A stretch of 64,000 nucleotides of DNA from Bradyrhizobium diazoefficiens (GTDB lineage Bacteria > Pseudomonadota > Alphaproteobacteria > Rhizobiales > Xanthobacteraceae), in contig NZ_CP067041.1 in assembly GCF_016599855.1 (NCBI RefSeq), forward strand, positions 4,526,001-4,590,000, written 5' to 3'. Under the pieces are notes generated by a model. That model searched no databases. It saw only the letters and a list, made by a program, of their open reading frames with translations, and was not told where the DNA came from. The number at the start of each line of letters is the position of its first letter. Position 1 is the stretch's first letter. The position numbers were made by a program, and so were the translations under genes. Below, piece after piece: positions 57,578 to 64,000 of this stretch.

Positions 57578-57886
57578 ATGACAAAGGATCCAAGTCTTAC
57601 GCTCGATGTCATGAAATACTTTCTCGCCATGGTCGCGATGGTCTGCATTGCCGGCGTGGCCGTAGCCGGGATAGGACTCTTCAAGGCGCCAGAAGCGGCA
57701 GCGCAGGTCTTCACGAATTTGACGCGTCAATCCGGATTGCTGAACATAATCACAGTTGGCGCAATCTCAGTCATCGTCTTTTTTTTAGCGTTAGCCGGCA
57801 TTCTTGGCACGGAAGCCATCAATTCAATCCTCAGCGCCATCGTGGGATTTGTGCTCGGCAACCTGACGAAGGACAAAGCGACCTAG
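57578..57886 (+). CDS. Small membrane protein
   Basis: ATG at 57578 is used (a GTG lies one codon earlier). The 102-residue product has two or three hydrophobic spans (YFLAMVAMVCIAGVAVAGIGLF; IITVGAISVIVFFLALAGILG; ILSAIVGFVLGNL). Function is unknown. It is one of three small envelope genes in a row. Confidence 0.6.
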   Translation: MTKDPSLTLDVMKYFLAMVAMVCIAGVAVAGIGLFKAPEAAAQVFTNLTRQSGLLNIITVGAISVIVFFLALAGILGTEAINSILSAIVGFVLGNLTKDKAT

Positions 57887-57961
57887 CGTCCTAGCGGCTT
57901 TCCCCTTGCGCTCGCCCTGCGGTTGCAGTTGGATTGATACCGGGCAAAGAGGGGAAAACCA

Positions 57962-58237
57962 ATGCGTCATGTGCCGGCCGTAGTCTTGCTTCTGACGATC
58001 ACGTTGGTGGCTATCTCGAATAAAGCGCACGCACGCGAGTTTGGCGGCCATGACTGCTCAGATGATTGCTCGGGTCACGCAGCCGGCTATCGATGGGCAG
58101 AAGCCAACAACGTGACGTCCGAATCCGGTTGTCCGCTACGAGGCAACGCGATCTCGTTCTATGAAGGCTGCTTGGTTTACGTCGAAGACCCAAGCCGCGG
58201 CGCCGACGAGGACGACGACGGCGACGATATCGATTGA
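57962..58237 (+). CDS. Small secreted cysteine-rich protein with acidic end
   Basis: This 91-residue protein has a signal peptide (MRHVPAVVLLLTITLVAISNKAHA) and then four Cys (HDCSDDCSGH, GCPLRGN, GCLVYV) that could form two disulfides. The end is Asp-rich (DEDDDGDDID). Function is unknown. Periplasmic or exported location is inference from the signal. Confidence 0.65.
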   Translation: MRHVPAVVLLLTITLVAISNKAHAREFGGHDCSDDCSGHAAGYRWAEANNVTSESGCPLRGNAISFYEGCLVYVEDPSRGADEDDDGDDID

Positions 58238-58285
58238 TGTTGCACGGGCCGCCTCAGGCACGATTGATGCTTTGTCATCCTTGCC

Positions 58286-60121
58286 TCACGGATTGAACGT
58301 CACGTCGGTGGTGATGGCCGTGTCGCGGCTGGTGCCGAGGGATTGGCCGTTCTGGACCACATGCGCGCAACTGCCGGCCGGCACCTGGCCGACGATCAGA
58401 TTGCCGGCGTTGTTGGTGCCGTCGAGCACGATCACACCTGTGCAGGCCGGCGCACCGCCGCTCGATCCACCATTGATATTGTGCACGCGGACAATATCGC
58501 CGTTTCCCGTGCTCGACGGGATCTGCACGTACAGGCAATTCGCGGTCTCCTCGCAATGCATGTTCTCGATTGAGTAGAAGCCGCCGTTCAAAACAATGCC
58601 TGGACCTTGGTGATAGGGCGCTGAAGACGCTCCATTCACGTCGACCGTATTCAGCTTGATCATCGTGGTCCCGTAGTTGAGACCGCTGGCGACCGAATTG
58701 CCGAACTTCATGGCCGGCTGTGAGACGCCGCCGGACGGATGACAGTGCACGTTTTCGAACGTGACGTTTGCGGCGCCGCCATAACCCTTCTCGAAGAAGG
58801 TGCAGGATCGGCCACCGGAGTAGATATAGACCCCGTAGAGGCCCCCTGTGTCCTGCGTGGCGTTGGAATGCACCATCGCAATACTGAGGCCGGCGGTCAC
58901 ATTTCTCGATGCGTACAAGTCGATGTTGCGGAACGCAGAGCCCATGCAGGCGAAGTGCCAATTGGGATCGCAGAGCTCGGAAAAATGCACCGTGCTATTG
59001 AAGGCGTCGCACATCCTGATCGTGGCCGCGCCGGCCGGATTGGGGCCCTCGAACGAGACCCCCTGCTGCACAATAAAGGACTTCAGGCCCGTTCCGCAGA
59101 GCATGAATGAGCCGGACGGCACGATGACGCGACCGCCCCAGTAACCGCCGCTGTCAAACGATGTCGAGGACTTGAACCCAGCAAACCACGATGCGGCCTG
59201 GAAGGCGCTGAAGTTGTCGGTGGCCGAACCATCGGTCCCGTTCCAGTCGCCCTTGGCGCTGAACTGCAGCACGTTCGGGAAGCCGTCCGGGACGAACTGA
59301 AAGTGCGTGCCGACGGAATCGGTGAAGCTTGCGAGCGGGGTCGAGCAGCTGGTGACGGTGATGGATGCATTGCTGCCGCCAGGAGGGGCATTGCCGACAA
59401 TCGTCAGAACGTCGGTGGTGCTGCACTGGTTTCCCGGCGTATAGCTGATATCGACGGAGGCCACCGCACCGCTGGAGATCACCACAACGCCGACCGAGAA
59501 CGGCTTCGATCCGGTCTGAAAGATCACTCCGTAATAGGTGCCGTTGGTATAGCCAGACCCAGGTGTGATCGAGAAGCCGGTGATGTAGCTGTCGATGAAC
59601 GGCGCGGTGCCGACGTTCTTGAAGGTCGCGCCGCCGCCATCACCGCCGGCCGCGTAGCCGAGCGTGCGCACGGCAGCCAATGTGGAGAGGTTCTGTGTCA
59701 GCGCGAATGCGCGCGAGGACAGCACCGGGGTTGCGTTGGCGACCGTCAGGCAGCTCGGGCAGCTGATGTTGCCCGTGGTCGCATTGAGCACGATCGGCGC
59801 GGTCGCGTTGTCGGCGAGGGTGCCGGAGGTGTTCGGCAGCAGGATCGCGGGCGTTCCCGCGATGGCCTGCGCGCCGAGCGTGGCCTGGCCGCTGCTCGAT
59901 CCCTTGTAGATGACGGAATTGGTGTTCACGCTCGGGACGGACAGCGGTCCGGTCAGCAGCGAATTAAACAGCTGCGAGATGGGGATGGGCTGCGCCGGGC
60001 CCGTGCCGATGGCGGTCCGGCCGATCACGGTTCCGGAGGGGATGGTGTTGAATTGCTGGGCCCCGGCCGAAAGCGGCAGGAGCGCGAGGCAGAGCGCGAG
60101 GGCGCGGACGATCCTGCTCAT
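58286..60121 (-). CDS. Secreted tail-spike-like beta-helix protein
   Basis: The ATG at 60121 (MSRIVRALALCLALLPLSAGAQQ) begins with a signal peptide; the frame is open further but unconserved. The 611-residue product has the N-terminal IPSGTVIGRTAIGTGPAQPIPISQL region seen in phage-like tail fibres. A long Gly/Ser/Thr/Asn-rich beta region follows, with the pectate-lyase-like pattern (short strands, conserved Asn and Gly; IRMCDAFNSTVHF, VTFENVHCH, SIENMHCEETANC). No catalytic pair could be assigned. A signal peptide is unusual for a tail spike, so a secreted polysaccharide-binding or depolymerase protein is possible. Confidence 0.62.
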   Translation of the reverse strand: MSRIVRALALCLALLPLSAGAQQFNTIPSGTVIGRTAIGTGPAQPIPISQLFNSLLTGPLSVPSVNTNSVIYKGSSSGQATLGAQAIAGTPAILLPNTSGTLADNATAPIVLNATTGNISCPSCLTVANATPVLSSRAFALTQNLSTLAAVRTLGYAAGGDGGGATFKNVGTAPFIDSYITGFSITPGSGYTNGTYYGVIFQTGSKPFSVGVVVISSGAVASVDISYTPGNQCSTTDVLTIVGNAPPGGSNASITVTSCSTPLASFTDSVGTHFQFVPDGFPNVLQFSAKGDWNGTDGSATDNFSAFQAASWFAGFKSSTSFDSGGYWGGRVIVPSGSFMLCGTGLKSFIVQQGVSFEGPNPAGAATIRMCDAFNSTVHFSELCDPNWHFACMGSAFRNIDLYASRNVTAGLSIAMVHSNATQDTGGLYGVYIYSGGRSCTFFEKGYGGAANVTFENVHCHPSGGVSQPAMKFGNSVASGLNYGTTMIKLNTVDVNGASSAPYHQGPGIVLNGGFYSIENMHCEETANCLYVQIPSSTGNGDIVRVHNINGGSSGGAPACTGVIVLDGTNNAGNLIVGQVPAGSCAHVVQNGQSLGTSRDTAITTDVTFNP

Positions 60122-60348
60122 TGCGAGCACCGACCGTTGCGGTCGCAGTAGAGGATCTGAACATCGACGCGCCCTTTGCACCGAAGCAGAGCGACCGAAG
60201 CATTGTCCGGCGCCGCCTCGACGACGATCGAGCAGTCGCTGGCGCGGATGTCTTTCCACGGCAGCGGGTGAGCGGTCCGCGCAACGGCAGGACCAGCGAT
60301 GAATGCGACAGCAAGGGCCGCGCGGGGCACCAGGCGAGAGAAGGACAT
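60118..60348 (-). CDS. Small secreted protein, coupled to the tail-spike-like gene
   Basis: This 76-residue protein has a signal peptide (MSFSRLVPRAALAVAFIAGPAVA). Three Cys follow (DCSIVV, RCKGR, YCDRNGRC). Its stop overlaps the downstream start as ATGA, so both are made together. Function is unknown; perhaps a partner or chaperone of the tail-spike-like protein. Confidence 0.6.
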   Translation of the reverse strand: MSFSRLVPRAALAVAFIAGPAVARTAHPLPWKDIRASDCSIVVEAAPDNASVALLRCKGRVDVQILYCDRNGRCSQ

Positions 60349-60470
60349 AGACCGACCTCGAGGATCGGCTCAGATCGGTGAGCCGGAGGCCGGAGGTCGT
60401 TAACGACGTGTCCAAGTCGAAGCTGTTTGACGGACACAGCTCAATCCGAAGCCCGCTCCGGGCGCGCTAC

Positions 60471-60662
60471 CTAATCGACAGGCAGAGATTCTGCCCGCAA
60501 CAGATTCCTGAACTTCTGCTCGTCGATGCCGGCGAGCTTTCGCAACGATTGCGCGACGTCGCGCCAGCGCTTATTCTGAGCGGTCAGCTCGCGAGCTCTC
60601 GCGCGGACCTGCTTGATCTCTCCGCGAAGGCCGATGATGGCTGAGGTCTCATTCTCGCCCAT
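60471..60662 (-). CDS. Small coiled-coil protein
   Basis: The ATG at 60662 (MGENETSAIIGLRGEIKQV) gives 63 residues with a helix KQVRARARELTAQNKRWRDVAQSLRKL. It lies one base past the previous stop, in a chain of tiny minus-strand genes. Function is unknown. Confidence 0.5.
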   Translation of the reverse strand: MGENETSAIIGLRGEIKQVRARARELTAQNKRWRDVAQSLRKLAGIDEQKFRNLLRAESLPVD

Positions 60663-60663
60663 C

Positions 60664-60999
60664 TCATGCCTTGCCCGCCGGCACAACGTCGGCGAGATGT
60701 TGCGCGGCGGCAGCGCGAGCAGCCTTCTCCGCGGGCGAAAGTTCGCTGAGGAAGATCGCGGTCTGTCGGGCCTTCGTGAGACAGCCAGAGCTAAATTCAA
60801 ACGCTCTATTCGTCTGGATACATCGCTCACCTTCCTTCGGCATATCCGCGGCGCGGTCACGCTCGCGAAGGAAATTTGCCGCCTGATCTTCCTTCGGCAA
60901 CGCGCCAGATCCTTTTTCGAAAGGCCGGCCAGTGACTGGGTCGAACTCGCAATCGGCGCCGAACATGGCGTTTGTGGCGGCGGAAGGCTGAAAGGTCAT
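60664..60999 (-). CDS. Hypothetical phage-type protein
   Basis: This 111-residue protein begins MTFQPSAATNAMFGADCEFD and ends with Ala-rich helices (SPAEKAARAAAAQHLADVV). The start overlaps the previous stop as ATGA. Nothing in it identifies a function. Confidence 0.5.
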   Translation of the reverse strand: MTFQPSAATNAMFGADCEFDPVTGRPFEKGSGALPKEDQAANFLRERDRAADMPKEGERCIQTNRAFEFSSGCLTKARQTAIFLSELSPAEKAARAAAAQHLADVVPAGKA

Positions 61000-61199
61000 G
61001 GTGTGGTTCCTAGTCCGAGGGATTGCGCGGCGGGACTCAGCGCGCCGGGCAAGAACTGCTGCTGCTTCTGCTGCATGAGACGGCGCCTTTTCTCTTCGTC
61101 GGTCTCGTCCGCAACGCCATCGCCGGCGGCCTGTCCAAATCCAGGCTGGCCGGCGCCGAGGCTCAGCGAGAGCGCAGCGGGGGAAAGCCGCGGGATCAT
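60996..61199 (-). CDS. Short hypothetical protein
   Basis: The ATG at 61199 (MIPRLSPAALSLSLGAGQPG) gives 67 residues with an acidic-basic helix DETDEEKRRRLMQQKQQQF. The same LSPAA-SLGLG motif is repeated near its two ends. The start overlaps the previous stop as ATGA. Function is unknown. Confidence 0.5.
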   Translation of the reverse strand: MIPRLSPAALSLSLGAGQPGFGQAAGDGVADETDEEKRRRLMQQKQQQFLPGALSPAAQSLGLGTTP

Positions 61200-61591
61200 G
61201 ATGCCGCCTTCTCGGCGGTGGGCGAGCCGAGGATGATGGACAGGGTCGCCATCGTTTTGCGCTCCTCGGCGCCGCCGGCGAGATATTTGCGAGACCATTC
61301 CGGGTCCGCCTTGAGCGCGTTCAGCCGGTGACGGGCCAGGCTCTGTTCCTCGGCCGAGACCGGCTTGCGATCGCGCAGTTGCTGCAGAACGTCCTCGCCG
61401 ACACCTTGGGCGCGATAGGCCTCGAGGTGCTGGTCGGCGAACTTGTCCGACGCCACTCGCATCGGCTTGCCGTCGGCATCCTTCGGCAGCATCGACTCCG
61501 GCAGCTGGATGCCCTGCCGCCCATTGATCTCGAAGCTTGCCTTGATCGGCGGCGCTTGGACGGGTTCGCGCCCTTGTGGTTCGGTGGTCAT
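61196..61591 (-). CDS. Hypothetical phage-type protein
   Basis: This 131-residue soluble protein has a central helical stretch DQHLEAYRAQGVGEDVLQQLRDRKPVSAEEQSLARHRLNALKADPEW. ATGA overlaps join it to both neighbours. Phage virion-associated or scaffold-like roles are possible but not shown. Confidence 0.55.
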   Translation of the reverse strand: MTTEPQGREPVQAPPIKASFEINGRQGIQLPESMLPKDADGKPMRVASDKFADQHLEAYRAQGVGEDVLQQLRDRKPVSAEEQSLARHRLNALKADPEWSRKYLAGGAEERKTMATLSIILGSPTAEKAAS

Positions 61592-62247
61592 GCTGCCTGG
61601 TCCTCTTCCTCGTCGTCATCGACAGGTTCGGCGAAAGGTTCGCTTTCGAGCGCATCGAGCAGGCGCCGGCCGCGCTGCTGGACTTCCTCCAGGAGGTCGG
61701 ACGCTGCGCCGTCGGCGAGCGCACGCACCGGGCCGGTGATCATGCGGTCGTTGAAATCCGAGACGTGGCGGGCGCGCTTGCAGAGCGCCGGCAGGTTCGA
61801 TGCTTTCAGGTAGTCCAGTCCGGTGACAGCTGGCAGCACCGCGGGCCAGCTGGCGAAGATCGCCTCGTCGGCCTCCGCGACGGCGGCATGGGCCGCGGAG
61901 ACCGCCTCAAGGGCCGCAGCAAGCCGCTCGGCGGCTGCGTTGCGCCGGTCGACGTCTCGCTCGATCCGGGCCAGCGCGGATGCCTTTTCCAGCGCGAGCT
62001 TTGCGCGCGCGTCGGTGTGGGCCTTGCGGATCATGGCCTCGACCCGATCGCGGTGCACGGCGGCAGCGCGGCGCTGCGCCTCGATCTCGCGGTCGATGGT
62101 TTCCACCGCGGCGGTGTAGTCCGGCTGCAGCAAGCGCGCGGCGCGCTCCTGATCGAGGTCCGCGATCGCTGCCTCGGCCTGCGCCAGGGTGGCCTGCACG
62201 GCCTTCAGGTCGGCGCCGGGCGGCCGGAGGAACCAGGGCAGCCTCAT
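61588..62247 (-). CDS. Coiled-coil hypothetical protein
   Basis: This 219-residue protein is almost all long Ala-rich coiled coil (VQATLAQAEAAIADLDQERAARLL ... ARIERDVDRRNAAAERLAAALEAV) with an acidic end (VDDDEEEDQAA). It is the largest of the chain and joins neighbours by ATGA overlaps. A structural or scaffold role is inference. Confidence 0.58.
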   Translation of the reverse strand: MRLPWFLRPPGADLKAVQATLAQAEAAIADLDQERAARLLQPDYTAAVETIDREIEAQRRAAAVHRDRVEAMIRKAHTDARAKLALEKASALARIERDVDRRNAAAERLAAALEAVSAAHAAVAEADEAIFASWPAVLPAVTGLDYLKASNLPALCKRARHVSDFNDRMITGPVRALADGAASDLLEEVQQRGRRLLDALESEPFAEPVDDDEEEDQAA

Positions 62248-62492
62248 GACGCATTCCGGCGCTTGGCAGCCTTTGCGCGGGCTTTCTTCTCGGCCTCGGG
62301 CCCCTCGTATTTCCGGATGGAAGCATAATGATTTTCAGTCTCGCGACCTGGCGCGCCGATGCCCTGCTCGACGGGGCGGCCCTTGATCACGCGGTGGTCG
62401 TGGCCGAACACGATCTTGGCCTCTTCCGCCTGGTGCGCGACGCGCTGTTCCGGGGACAGGACTTCCATCTCTTCCAGGGTCAGGGTTACCAT
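62244..62492 (-). CDS. Short hypothetical protein
   Basis: The ATG at 62492 (MVTLTLEEMEVLSPEQRVAHQ) is chosen because upstream codons are not conserved. The 82-residue product has a Lys/Ala-rich end. It overlaps the coiled-coil gene as ATGA. Function is unknown. Confidence 0.5.
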   Translation of the reverse strand: MVTLTLEEMEVLSPEQRVAHQAEEAKIVFGHDHRVIKGRPVEQGIGAPGRETENHYASIRKYEGPEAEKKARAKAAKRRNAS

Positions 62493-62502
62493 CGTCGTGC
62501 TC

Positions 62503-62667
62503 CTATGCTGCGCGTTGCGAGTTTGCGGCTGCCTCTTCGGCGGCGACCGCGTCTTCCAGCTTGATCCGGATCCAGTCCGCCACCTTCCGACGAGAGCGCG
62601 CGGCCGCCTCGGCGATGCTGCGCTCGAGCTCAGGCCGAGCGCGGAAGCCAATCATCTTTGCCTGCAT
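62503..62667 (-). CDS. Small ribbon-helix-helix-like protein
   Basis: The ATG at 62667 (MQAKMIGFRARPELERSI) gives 54 residues: a short strand, then two helices AEAAARSRRKVADWIRIKLEDAV, as in small RHH (Arc/CopG) regulators. It overlaps the preceding gene by 38 bases. Likely a DNA-binding regulator of the chain. Confidence 0.58.
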   Translation of the reverse strand: MQAKMIGFRARPELERSIAEAAARSRRKVADWIRIKLEDAVAAEEAAANSQRAA

Positions 62668-63016
62668 CTGTTTTCTCCGATGGACTTTGCTCGCGGTCAT
62701 CAGGCCCGGGCGGCAGTGGATTAGCAACGCACCGTGTAGTTGGCGGGCGCTTACGCTTGGTCCACCGGTCCCGGACCCGCGCGACCGCCGCAGGGTCCTC
62801 AATCACGATCACAGCCAAGCCGAGCGCGCCCAGCATGGGGCCGAGCGTCACAGGACCAAGGCCCTTCATCGGATTGGGCGCCAGCAACTTGCTCGCGTAG
62901 CCCGACTGCAAGCCGGCAATCTCGCCGATTACCTCGTGCGGAATGTCGAGCTCATCCCGGCGATCGCGCAGCACCTGGATCAGGCCGGCATAGTCGGTGA
63001 TCAGGCGGGAAATCAT
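62630..63016 (-). CDS. XRE-like DNA-binding protein of a phage-type region
   Basis: This 128-residue protein has an HTH-like pattern YAGLIQVLRDRRDELDIPHEVIGEIAGLQSGYASKLL, then GPMLGALGLAVIVIEDPAAVARVRDRW. Similar HTH proteins are frequent in rhizobial phage regions. The start is the ATG at 63016. The Lys/Pro-rich end is probably flexible. Its target is unknown. Confidence 0.66.
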   Translation of the reverse strand: MISRLITDYAGLIQVLRDRRDELDIPHEVIGEIAGLQSGYASKLLAPNPMKGLGPVTLGPMLGALGLAVIVIEDPAAVARVRDRWTKRKRPPTTRCVANPLPPGPDDREQSPSEKTDAGKDDWLPRSA

Positions 63017-63351
63017 TGGGCGCGGATGCTGATCAGTGTTTTCGGATGAGGAGCGGAGTTTTTGGAGAGAGCCGCGAAATTGAGAGGGGATGTCGATAAT
63101 TGCGACGGCTCGGCAGGCGGGGCCCCACCCACCCCACTCCCCCTTGCTTTGACGGAGAACCCATGCATTTCGGCGCGATCATCGGTTTCGCCGGCGGTCG
63201 ACCACCTCGCGCGCGCATGGTCTGCTTCAACAGAGTGAAAGACTGAGTTGGCACCCGCGCGCGCAAACCCTTCCCCGAATGCGCAAACCGGTGTCGCATC
63301 ATCGACAAGCCGTTGATTTCTCTCGCCGCTGCTTGGCTCGGCAATGGCGCT

Positions 63352-63372
63352 GGACCCAATCTTGGACCCAAG
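63352..63372 (-). repeat. Copy 2 of the TTGGGTCC double motif
   Basis: Read on the minus strand, TTGGGTCCAAGATTGGGTCC differs from copy 1 by one spacer base. It lies inverted relative to copy 1 and 11.7 kb away. Its role is unknown. Confidence 0.4.
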
Positions 63373-63584
63373 GCCTGTGCTCGACGCCCATGTTAACCGG
63401 TTAGTTGGCCCTTCATCGCCTCGCATAATGCTGGCCGGCTCTGTGCTCGGCTCGGCGTTAGCTGTGTGTGGCCGGTGATGAGGTCCTTTCCGATCTTCTC
63501 CTGTCCTTCCCTTGAGAGCGGCCGGAACGCCTAGCGGCCACCGAGGCCGCGTTGGGCGCTTCCAACGCTCGGGGGGTATGGGGG

Positions 63585-63693
63585 GTTGGAAGCACGCGGT
63601 TGGAAGGGGGGTTGGAAGGTGTTGGCACGTAGTTGGTACTGGCGTTGGTAGTGGCGTTGGAAGGTCGGAATTTGAGTTGGAAGGGCGTTGGAA
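63585..63693 (+). repeat. Iteron-like field of nine GTTGGAA-type repeats
   Basis: GTTGG followed by A/T/C then A occurs at 63585, 63599, 63611, 63621, 63632, 63644, 63656, 63676 and 63687. Steps are 10-14 bases except one of 20, close to the helical turn. It abuts the 3' end of the ATPase-like gene. It could be a replication or partition site, or a low-complexity coding artefact. Confidence 0.6.
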
Positions 63694-63695
63694 GG

Positions 63696-64000
63696 TCATT
63701 CGGCAGCCCTCGCGAGGTACTGGCGGCGCCGGCTGGATGGTCCTGTCTCGACGACTTCGATCTTGCGGGCGGATAGGAGGCGCTCCATGGCGCAGCGGAA
63801 GCCCTCGGCTTTCACACCTGCGGCCTCAGGGTCGAGTTCAAACTCGGTCGGCGCACTGCCCTTGGCGTTCTTGGCGTGCACGTGACGGCCCTGGGCGATG
63901 CGCTTGTCGAGCAGCCGCAGAAACAGATCCTCGATGTCACGATCGGCCGCGGCGCGGTACGGCGAGGCCTGGCCGGCCATGGCGGTGGTGAAGGTCAGGT
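63696..64000 (-). CDS. C-terminal part of an AAA/RepA-like ATPase (5' end outside window)
   Basis: The frame is open from the window edge to the stop at 63696. Residues seen include TTAMAGQASPYRAAADRDIEDLF, LDKRIAQGRHV and FRCAMERLLSARKIEVVETGPSSRRRQYL. This looks like the C-terminal winged-helix-like region of AAA/RepA helicases encoded by rhizobial phage-like regions. The ATG at 63980 is probably internal. The ATPase core lies beyond the window, so the call is tentative. Confidence 0.45.
   Translation of the reverse strand, partial: LTFTTAMAGQASPYRAAADRDIEDLFLRLLDKRIAQGRHVHAKNAKGSAPTEFELDPEAAGVKAEGFRCAMERLLSARKIEVVETGPSSRRRQYLARAAE

Larger units (their letters stand above)
56983..57922 (+). 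repeat. Three dispersed copies of a TTGCGCTCGCCCT motif after small genes
   Basis: CCTTGCGCTCGCCCTCCG is at 56983-57000, TTGCGCTCGCCCTCCG at 57510-57525 and CCCCTTGCGCTCGCCCTGCGG at 57902-57922 (differing slightly). Each copy lies within about 65 bases after the stop of a small plus-strand gene. The role is unknown. Confidence 0.55.
63017..63695. other. Gene-poor region with a repeat field
   Basis: These 679 bases lie between the HTH gene and the gene ending at 63696. A minus-strand frame (63013-63699) crosses it and starts by ATGA overlap, but its LPTP repeats and Arg/Ser/Pro composition look like a by-product of the DNA repeats. I cannot support a gene here. Confidence 0.5.
51508..64000. 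mobile_element. Integrated genomic island / prophage-like element, right end outside window
   Basis: The element begins at the tRNA-Trp fragment and reaches the window edge. Inside are many small unknown genes, DNA-binding proteins, a tail-spike-like protein, minus-strand genes overlapping by ATGA, and repeat fields. No capsid, terminase or integrase is seen in this part. The reconstituted tRNA-Trp and probably the integrase should lie beyond 64000. Confidence 0.72.

Noticed and set aside
63585..63693. Possible CRISPR array
   Set aside because: Repeats are only about seven bases, spaced 10-14, with no unique spacers of 30-40 bases and no cas genes.
63013..63699. Minus-strand 228-codon frame with LPTP repeats, ATGA-coupled to the preceding gene
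   Set aside because: Composition is Arg/Ser/Pro-rich and the repeats follow the DNA repeat; no domain is visible. Kept only as the alternative explanation for the repeat field.

Overview
The window looks like a chromosomal segment of a Bradyrhizobium-like alphaproteobacterium. The basis is high G+C, an ATP12-type F1 assembly chaperone, a short-LID adenylate kinase, an OprP-like porin, and the order secE-nusG-rplK-rplA ... rplJ-rplL-rpoB-rpoC ... str-S10-spc-alpha. No database search was run; family names rest on motifs and recall.

Layout. (1) 1-11968 is mixed housekeeping: the 5' part of a FliK-like protein, ATP12 chaperone, RluA-type pseudouridine synthase, RarA, a DegP/DegQ-like periplasmic protease (the last two overlap by ATGA), an OprP-like porin, an HxlR regulator divergent from a zinc-type alcohol dehydrogenase, then SDR - DUF1330 - ClC on the minus strand. 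(2) 12061-31410 is a nearly uninterrupted minus-strand array running from rpsL to rplQ: rpsL rpsG fusA tuf rpsJ, the S10 block, the spc block, secY, adk, rpsM, rpsK, rpoA, rplQ. Terminator-like hairpins punctuate the promoter-distal part. Adenylate kinase carries a roughly 90-residue histone-H1-like Lys/Ala tail. (3) 32085-37475 is an insert between str and rpoC: a FAD monooxygenase-like gene facing an ABC exporter, plus an FAD amine-oxidase/methyltransferase fusion. The ABC exporter has acidic ends, and its acidic C-terminal codons overlap, on the other strand, the poly-Ser codons of the FAD gene. (4) 37606-51179 holds rpoC, rpoB, rplL, rplJ, rplA, rplK, nusG and secE, with a 2-hydroxyacid dehydrogenase between rplA and rplJ.

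(5) 51508-64000 is an integrated element whose right end lies outside the window. Its left edge is a 45-bp 3' fragment of tRNA-Trp next to secE, the normal place for that tRNA gene in related genomes. Cargo near this edge is a lower-G+C three-gene module (Gp49/HigB-like protein, XRE-type regulator, DUF6941-like protein) with a palindrome on its first start codon. Then come small secreted or membrane proteins, DNA-binding proteins, a tail-spike-like beta-rich protein, a chain of tiny minus-strand genes joined by ATGA overlaps, an iteron-like GTTGGAA repeat field, and the 3' end of what may be an AAA/RepA-like ATPase. Most of these genes have no function I can name.

How the genes work together: the core block supplies ribosome, RNA polymerase, elongation factors and the Sec channel. 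The str-rpoC insert looks like a make-modify-export cluster of unknown product. The right-hand element looks like a prophage-like or satellite island. The best candidates for undescribed biology are the three-gene module at the att site, the FAD/ABC/FAD-methyltransferase cluster, and the tailed adenylate kinase.
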